Notes under the pieces: generated by a model
The model's input: only the letters and a program-made list of their open reading frames with translations
What the model was told of the DNA's origin: nothing
The model's database searches: none
DNA from: DATDAH01 sp036525535
GTDB taxonomy: Bacteria; Actinomycetota; Acidimicrobiia; Acidimicrobiales; DATDAH01
Length of the DNA: 10,590 nucleotides
Direction: 5' to 3'
Assembly (NCBI GenBank): GCA_036525535.1
Contig: DATDAH010000040.1
Span: forward strand, 1-10,590
Shown: piece after piece, positions 5,403-10,590 of the stretch
How the letters are laid out: every line of letters begins with the position of its first letter
How positions within the stretch are numbered: position 1 is the first letter of the stretch
Translations under genes and position numbers: made by a program

Positions 5403-6377
5403 ATGGCTGGTGGCCAGGAACGCATCCTCCGGCGTCGGATCTCGGCGACCGAGTCGACGAAGAAGATCACGCGCGCCATGGAGCTCATCGCCGCGACCCG
5501 GGTGGTCCAGGCCCAGGAGCGCACCCGCAAGGCCCGGCCCTACGCCGAACAGATCACCAACGTGATCCTCGACCTGGCCGGCGCCGGCGCCTCCAGCAGC
5601 CATCCCCTCCTGGCCGAGCGTCCGGGTGGGGGCAAGGCCGCCTTCGTGGTCGTCACCTCGGACCGGGGCCTGGCCGGGGCCTACAACTCCGCGGTCATCC
5701 GGGCCGCCGAGCGGGAGATCCAAGCGGCTCGCACCGAGGGACTCGACTACTCGCTGTTCCTCGTCGGGAAGAAGGCGTTGACCTACTTCCGCTTCCGGGG
5801 CTACCGCATCGACCACGTCTTCCTGTCCAAGACCGACCGGCCGACCTACGAGGACGCCCGTGAGATCGGCCAGGCCGTGCGCACCGCCTTCGAGGGCGGT
5901 GAGCTGGACCGGGTCGACCTCGTGTACACCCGCTTCATCAGCGCCGGGAGCCAGCGGGTCGTGGTCCGTCGCTTCCTGCCCCTCGAGATCGACGACGCCG
6001 ACGACTCGGACAACGCCCTGCGGGCGGACTTCGAGTTCGAGCCCTCGCCCGACGGCATCCTCGACGAGCTGGTGCCCCGCTACGTCGAGGCCCGCCTCTA
6101 CGCCGCCCTGCTCGACGCGTCGGCGTCCGAGCACGCCTCCCGCCAGCGGGCCATGAAGGCCGCCACCGACAACGCCGAAGAGCTCATCATCGCCCTGTCG
6201 CGGGCCATGAACCGGGCCCGCCAGGACGCCATCACCACCGAGATCATGGAGATCGTGGGCGGGGCCGAGGCGCTGGCCCAGACGGGCGCCGGCGAAAACG
6301 ACCTCCTGCCCGATCACATCCTGAGCTCGCACCTGTTCCCCGCCCACCATTCCCCCGATCACCGCCGGGCTTCGTGA
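5403..6377 (+). CDS. atpG: F1Fo ATP synthase subunit gamma, with C-terminal tail
   Basis: This is the central rotor shaft, 324 residues. The N-terminal coil opens with RRRISATESTKKITRAMELI (10-29). The Rossmann-like middle has TSDRGLAGAYN (85-95). The C-terminal coil carries the gamma signature ITTEIMEIVGGAEAL (277-291). E. coli gamma ends essentially at this signature; here about 33 further residues follow, with several His and Pro and a basic end. The tail is in frame with no sign of a frameshift. The start ATG is 6 nt after the alpha stop and has only a weak AGG, consistent with coupling to atpA. The tail would emerge at the top of the alpha3beta3 ring if gamma folds as usual; that is inference from known structures. 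Confidence 0.96.
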   Translation: MAGGQERILRRRISATESTKKITRAMELIAATRVVQAQERTRKARPYAEQITNVILDLAGAGASSSHPLLAERPGGGKAAFVVVTSDRGLAGAYNSAVIRAAEREIQAARTEGLDYSLFLVGKKALTYFRFRGYRIDHVFLSKTDRPTYEDAREIGQAVRTAFEGGELDRVDLVYTRFISAGSQRVVVRRFLPLEIDDADDSDNALRADFEFEPSPDGILDELVPRYVEARLYAALLDASASEHASRQRAMKAATDNAEELIIALSRAMNRARQDAITTEIMEIVGGAEALAQTGAGENDLLPDHILSSHLFPAHHSPDHRRAS

Positions 6378-6404
6378 GCCCCGCCCCAGAGGAGACCTGA
6401 ACCG

Positions 6405-7843
<1,439 letters not shown>

Positions 7844-7844
<1 letters not shown>

Positions 7845-8107
7845 TGCTCCAGGTCGAGTTGGTGTCCCCGGAGGAGATCCTCTTCTCCGGCGAGGCCTAC
7901 ATGGTCGTCGTGCGCACCATCGGGGGCGGCGAGATCGCCTTCCTGCCCGGCCACGCCCCCTTCCTGGGGGCGCTCGGTGAGGGCGAAGCCCGTCTCCACC
8001 TCCAGAACGGTGGCGAGGTCAAGAGCCTCCACCTCAACGGCGGCTTCGTCGAGGTCAGCCACGACAAGGTCACCATCCTCAGTGACGAGGCCGAGGTCGT
8101 CGAGTAG
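7844..8107 (+). CDS. atpC: F1Fo ATP synthase subunit epsilon, short form
   Basis: This is the rotor subunit that binds gamma and the c-ring, 87 residues. It begins LQVELVSPEEILFSGEAYMV and includes IAFLPGHAPFLGALGEG and HLNGGFVEVSHDKVTILSDEAE, the complete N-terminal beta-sandwich. The C-terminal two-helix domain found in E. coli (about 138 residues in total) and other bacteria, which inhibits ATP hydrolysis, is absent. The next gene's stop lies 10 bases on, so there is no room for a frameshifted remnant. It starts on ATG overlapping the beta stop (TGATG). Short epsilon proteins are known in some bacteria. The ATP-hydrolysis brake must therefore be missing or provided elsewhere. Confidence 0.93.
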
Positions 8108-8108
8108 C

Positions 8109-8124
8109 GCCTCCGCTCAGAGGC
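8109..8124. terminator. Weak hairpin between the convergent ends of atpC and the lipoprotein gene
   Basis: GCCTC (8109-8113) and GAGGC (8120-8124) form a 5-bp stem with a 6-nt loop, spanning the stop codon of the minus-strand gene. No T-run follows on either strand. It could act as a weak bidirectional terminator or RNA end, but it may be chance in G/C-rich DNA. Confidence 0.25.
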
Positions 8125-8521
8125 ACTGGGCGGTGGTCAGCGGGATGATGACCAGGATTCCCTCCTGGGTGAGGGCGTCGAGGCCTTCACACACCGCGGT
8201 CACGTACTCCTCGCCGCACCCCGCCGTGGCCGCGATCTGGTCGAACTCGACCAGCCGGGCCCGGACGCGGTCGACCAGAGCGTCCGACGGCGTGCCTTCC
8301 ACGTCGAACATCGTGCGGGCCCGCCGGACGTAGCGCTCGGCCAGGTCGGTGCAGGCTTCGCCGGCGGAAGGGCCGGCCACCGTGCCCGGGGCGGCCGTGG
8401 TCTCCGAGGGGGTGGTGATGCTGGTCGACGCGGCGTCGCCCACGGTCCCGCTGTCATCGCCGCCACAGGCCCCGAGGAGCAGGAGCAGGGCGAGGACGGG
8501 GGCCAGATGACGCACGTGCAC
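8117..8521 (-). CDS. Small secreted lipoprotein with four cysteines, function unknown
   Basis: This is a 134-residue protein. Residues 1-18 form a lipoprotein signal peptide ending in the lipobox LGAC, with C19 the predicted lipidated residue, followed by GGDDSG. A Ser/Thr/Ala/Pro linker (about 24-54) leads to a small, mostly helical domain. That domain carries C57, C102, C111 and C133, which could form two disulfides outside the membrane. The start is GTG at 8521; a second GTG at 8515 would shorten it by two residues and keep the signal. It is convergent with atpC (9-bp gap) and divergent from the 2H-GNAT gene. A TAGGTT box lies 9 nt before the start. I do not recognise the domain and assign no function. 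Confidence 0.8.
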   Translation of the reverse strand: MHVRHLAPVLALLLLLGACGGDDSGTVGDAASTSITTPSETTAAPGTVAGPSAGEACTDLAERYVRRARTMFDVEGTPSDALVDRVRARLVEFDQIAATAGCGEEYVTAVCEGLDALTQEGILVIIPLTTAQCL

Positions 8522-8530
8522 GGATTCGGG

Positions 8531-8536
8531 AACCTA
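8531..8536 (-). promoter_or_regulatory. Candidate -10 box (TAGGTT) for the lipoprotein gene, near-leaderless
   Basis: On the minus strand CTAGGTTC is followed, 9 nt after the TAGGTT hexamer, by GTG 8521, and no clear Shine-Dalgarno lies between. TAnnnT boxes at this distance typically give leaderless or nearly leaderless mRNAs in actinobacteria. The same octamer precedes the gene at 9508. Confidence 0.45.
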
Positions 8537-8543
8537 GCGCCCC

Positions 8544-8549
8544 TACCGT
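8544..8549 (+). promoter_or_regulatory. Candidate -10 box (TACCGT) for the 2H-GNAT gene, leaderless
   Basis: TACCGT fits TAnnnT and lies 6 nt before ATG 8556, which would place the transcription start on or beside the start codon. There is no convincing ribosome site. It shares a 34-bp intergenic region with the divergent lipoprotein promoter. No -35 is evident. Confidence 0.35.
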
Positions 8550-8555
8550 GCGGGT

Positions 8556-9482
8556 ATGCCGCGCCGCCGACTCTCGGTCGTGCTCCTGGTCCCGCCGCCG
8601 GTCGCCCAGGAGGTGGACGGCCTGCGCCGGGCTCTCGGGGACGGCGTCCTCGGCCGGGTCCCGCCCCACATCACCCTGATCCCGCCGATCAACGTCCGCG
8701 AGGAGGACCTGGCCGACGCCTTCGCCGTGGTCCGGAGGGCGGCAGCCGCGACGGGCCCGCTGACCCTGGACCTCGGCCCGCTGGAGACGTTCCTTCCCGT
8801 CAACCCCGTCGTCTACCTCGAGGTCGGCGGCCCGAGCCTGCCCACCGTCCACGCCCTCTACTCGGCGCTCCTCGTCGGGCCGTTCGCGCGGCCTCCCGTC
8901 CACGAGTTCGTGCCCCACGTGACCGTGGCCGAAGCGCTCGACGAGGATCGGATCCCGGCGGCCATGGCCGCGCTCGCGGGGTATCGCCACACGATCGTCA
9001 ACCTCCGGCTCCTCCACGTCCTGCAGGAGGTCCACGACGACGAGGACCAGCGGGTGTGGCAGCCGATCGCCGGCATCGCCTTCGGGCCGCCCTCGGTCGT
9101 GGGTCGAGGCGGACTCGAGCTCGTCATCGAGATCCATGACCGGGCGCCGCCCGACGTCGGGTCGCTGGGCGCGGAGCGGGACCCGGCCGACATCGTCCTG
9201 GTTGCCCGGCGGGAGGATGCCGTCGTCGGCCTGCTCGGCGGTCGGATCCGGGGGGCCAAGGCCTGGCTCGAGTGGGTCGAGGTGGACTCGGCGCTGACGG
9301 GGGAGGGCGTCGGCACCCAGCTGCTCGCCGCCTACGAGTCGGTCACCGCCGAGCGGGGCGTCACCCGGGTCTTCGCCCGAGCCGAGCCGGGGGACCGGGC
9401 GGAATCCTTCCTGGCCGGCCGCGGCTGGTCCCGCGAGGACCCGCCACCCATGGTGCGAGGTCGCATCGGCCCGGTGGGCTGA
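8556..9482 (+). CDS. Fusion of a 2H phosphoesterase (2'-5' RNA ligase-like) and a GNAT acetyltransferase
   Basis: This is a 308-residue two-domain protein. Residues 1 to about 178 resemble the LigT/2H phosphoesterase family. The two catalytic HxT motifs are PPHITL (H38, T40) and PHVTV (H121, T123), about 80 residues apart as expected. Such enzymes act on 2',3'-cyclic or 2'-5' phosphodiester bonds or on ADP-ribose cyclic phosphate; the substrate here is unknown. Residues about 185-308 look like a GNAT N-acetyltransferase, with a beta-strand WLEWVEVD, then the acetyl-CoA loop LTGEGVGTQLLAAYE (247-261) and the typical end FLAGRGW. The first loop position is Thr rather than the usual Gln/Arg. The ORF is continuous, so the fusion appears real. 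The start is ATG 8556, probably leaderless. The C-terminal assignment is less certain than the N-terminal one. Confidence 0.8.
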   Translation: MPRRRLSVVLLVPPPVAQEVDGLRRALGDGVLGRVPPHITLIPPINVREEDLADAFAVVRRAAAATGPLTLDLGPLETFLPVNPVVYLEVGGPSLPTVHALYSALLVGPFARPPVHEFVPHVTVAEALDEDRIPAAMAALAGYRHTIVNLRLLHVLQEVHDDEDQRVWQPIAGIAFGPPSVVGRGGLELVIEIHDRAPPDVGSLGAERDPADIVLVARREDAVVGLLGGRIRGAKAWLEWVEVDSALTGEGVGTQLLAAYESVTAERGVTRVFARAEPGDRAESFLAGRGWSREDPPPMVRGRIGPVG

Positions 9483-9493
9483 GCCGGTCCGCC

Positions 9494-9499
9494 TAGGTT
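9494..9499 (+). promoter_or_regulatory. Candidate -10 box (TAGGTT) for the MDMPI-like gene
   Basis: CTAGGTTC at 9493-9500 repeats exactly the octamer before the lipoprotein gene. The TAGGTT hexamer is 8 nt from GTG 9508, with no Shine-Dalgarno between. It lies in the 25-nt gap after the 2H-GNAT stop, so this gene may have its own leaderless promoter rather than depend on read-through. No -35 was recognised. Confidence 0.45.
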
Positions 9500-9507
9500 C
9501 TCGGCTC

Positions 9508-10143
9508 GTGACCGATGACGAGATGCTCGACGCCATCACGGCGCAGCGGCTTCGCCTGATCGGGCGCCTGGAGTCGTTCGACGCCGACCAGTGGGATGCG
9601 CCGTCGTTGTGCGCCGGATGGCGGGTCCGAGACGTCATCGGTCACCTGGTGAGCATCCTGGACATGCCGGTCCGACGGATCATGCTGGGTTCGGTCAAGG
9701 CCGGCGGCTTCCACCGCTTCGCCGAGCGCGTGGCGAAGGAGTACGGCGAGCGCGATCCGATCGCGCTGACGGCCCGCTACCGCGAGCTGGCGACCAAGCG
9801 GTTCGCCCCGCCGGTCGTCGGCCCGATCGCTCCGATGGGGGACGTCTTCGTGCACACCCGTGACATCGAGCGACCGCTCGGTCTGGCCGCGGACCTCGAC
9901 CCGGTCGTGCTGCGGACGTTGCTCGACCACTTCTGCGGGGGTCGGGCCCGTGGCTTCGTGCCGGCCAGCCGGACGGCCGGCCTCTCTTTCGCGGCGACCG
10001 ATGTCGCGTGGGAGGCCGGGGAGGGTCCGCGGGTCGAAGGCCCGGCGGAGGCGGTGATGCTGGCGGTCAACGGCCGCTCGGCGGCCCTCGTCGACCTCGG
10101 GGGCGATGGCGCGGCCGAGCTCGGGCGGCGTCTGGCGGCCTGA
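9508..10143 (+). CDS. Maleylpyruvate isomerase family (TIGR03083-like, DinB/MDMPI fold) putative mycothiol-dependent protein
   Basis: This is a 211-residue protein. The N-terminal four-helix region contains SLCAGWRVRDVIGHLVSI (33-50), the family hallmark, with H46. A second motif, GDVFVHTRDIERPLG (111-125), supplies D112 and H116 at i/i+4 spacing. In characterised mycothiol-dependent maleylpyruvate isomerase the metal is held by His, Glu and His in the same arrangement, so here Asp appears to replace Glu. The C-terminal ~55 residues (from about 158) form the small MDMPI C-type domain ending in the NGR-containing segment. The family is abundant in actinobacteria and most members have unknown substrates, so isomerase activity should not be assumed. 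The start is GTG 9508 behind a TAGGTT box. It is convergent with the hydrolase (9-bp gap). Confidence 0.85.
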   Translation: MTDDEMLDAITAQRLRLIGRLESFDADQWDAPSLCAGWRVRDVIGHLVSILDMPVRRIMLGSVKAGGFHRFAERVAKEYGERDPIALTARYRELATKRFAPPVVGPIAPMGDVFVHTRDIERPLGLAADLDPVVLRTLLDHFCGGRARGFVPASRTAGLSFAATDVAWEAGEGPRVEGPAEAVMLAVNGRSAALVDLGGDGAAELGRRLAA

Positions 10144-10150
10144 GCTCAGG
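10139..10150. repeat. 12-bp perfect palindrome at the convergent gene junction
   Basis: CCTGAGCTCAGG is its own reverse complement and includes the stop codon of the MDMPI-like gene. As RNA it could form only a short stem with a minimal loop, so a terminator role is weak. It may be chance. Confidence 0.3.
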
Positions 10151-10152
10151 GG

Positions 10153-10590
10153 TCAGGGACGGGCGGCGATGCCGTTCAGGAGCTGCGCCAGGGCCTCCGG
10201 CTGGCTGATCATGGCCATGTGGGCGGCGTCGAAGTCGACGATGGGGCAGTCGGGGACGTTCTGAGCGAATCGGAGCTGCTTGTCGGGGTCCAGGACCGCG
10301 TCGTGCACGGTCCGCACCCAGGTCCGGGGGAACGGCACTCGCAGCGGGGCCAGGTCGACCGGAGCCGTGATGAGGGAGGGAGGCTCGGGGACCATCCGCT
10401 CCACACACCAGGCGAACTGCTCGTCGTCGAGGTCGTTGCCGAACAGGACTTTCGCCAGCGCCGAGTCGAGGACACCCGTGGCCCCGCCCTCGATCGCTGC
10501 CCGGGCCATCGCCTGGATCTCGGGATCCAACGTGTCGAGGCTGCTGGTGCCGTCCTCGGGCACGGTGCACGCCACGAACACGGCGTGGCG
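10153..10590 (-). CDS. Alpha/beta hydrolase, C-terminal part (5' end outside window)
   Basis: The frame is open to the window edge, and about 146 residues are visible. The fragment begins with VFVACTVPEDG, the strand and loop common in MES/hydroxynitrile-lyase-like hydrolases. It continues through a helical cap and then the core strand PRTWVRTVHDAVLDP, whose Asp residues are candidates for the catalytic acid. The fragment ends with DAAHMAMISQPEALAQLL, supplying the catalytic His in the usual AGH-M-like setting. The nucleophile elbow (GxSxG) would lie upstream, outside the window, so GTG 10581 is unlikely to be the true start. Esterase or lyase activity is possible; the substrate cannot be told. 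It is convergent with the MDMPI-like gene. Confidence 0.85.
   Translation of the reverse strand, partial: RHAVFVACTVPEDGTSSLDTLDPEIQAMARAAIEGGATGVLDSALAKVLFGNDLDDEQFAWCVERMVPEPPSLITAPVDLAPLRVPFPRTWVRTVHDAVLDPDKQLRFAQNVPDCPIVDFDAAHMAMISQPEALAQLLNGIAARP

Noticed and set aside
8454..9638. 394-codon minus-strand frame opposite the 2H-GNAT gene
   Set aside because: It is Arg/Asp/Gly-rich shadow coding overlapping two well-supported genes, with no domain motif.

Overview
The window is a high-GC chromosomal segment, roughly 70% G+C by eye. It carries a complete F1Fo ATP synthase operon with flanking housekeeping and accessory genes. Three things point to Actinomycetota: a WecA-type glycosyltransferase directly upstream of atpI-atpB (the order known from mycobacteria), a member of the mycothiol-dependent maleylpyruvate isomerase-like family downstream, and the near absence of A/T-ending codons. 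atpF and atpH are separate genes, whereas mycobacteria have a b-delta fusion, and the b subunit has a signal-peptide-like N-terminus. Together these suggest a deep-branching lineage such as Acidimicrobiia, but that placement is inference.

Layout: 1-566 is the 3' end of a membrane phosphosugar transferase (wecA/tagO type). 567-704 is a non-coding leader with a plausible sigma-A-type promoter (601-629) and a strong 8-bp hairpin closed by a GUGA tetraloop (646-665). 705-8107 is the operon in the order atpZ-like, atpI, atpB (a), atpE (c), atpF (b), atpH (delta), atpA (alpha), atpG (gamma), atpD (beta), atpC (epsilon). All ten genes lie on the + strand; the largest gap is 33 nt and several start/stop codons overlap. 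Next come a minus-strand four-cysteine lipoprotein (8117-8521) convergent with atpC, a plus-strand fusion of a 2H phosphoesterase and a GNAT acetyltransferase (8556-9482), a DinB/MDMPI-type putative metal-dependent enzyme (9508-10143), and the C-terminal part of a minus-strand alpha/beta hydrolase (10153 to the window end).

The operon supplies every subunit of the enzyme: AtpZ/AtpI as assembly or ion-supply accessories, a/b/c as the membrane sector, alpha/beta/gamma/epsilon as the F1 head and rotor, and delta plus b as the peripheral stalk. The catalytic residues are intact. The regulatory parts are unusual. Epsilon is only 87 residues and lacks the C-terminal helical hairpin that normally acts as a brake. 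Alpha has an acidic C-terminal extension of about 45 residues. Gamma has a tail of about 33 residues beyond its usual terminus. The b subunit has a predicted cleavable signal peptide and an extracytoplasmic segment with two cysteines.

I see no mobile element, CRISPR array, RNA gene or obvious defence system. The points most worth following are the ATP-synthase tail architecture, the structured operon leader, the 2H-GNAT fusion, and the repeated CTAGGTTC element just upstream of two GTG starts, which suggests leaderless promoters.
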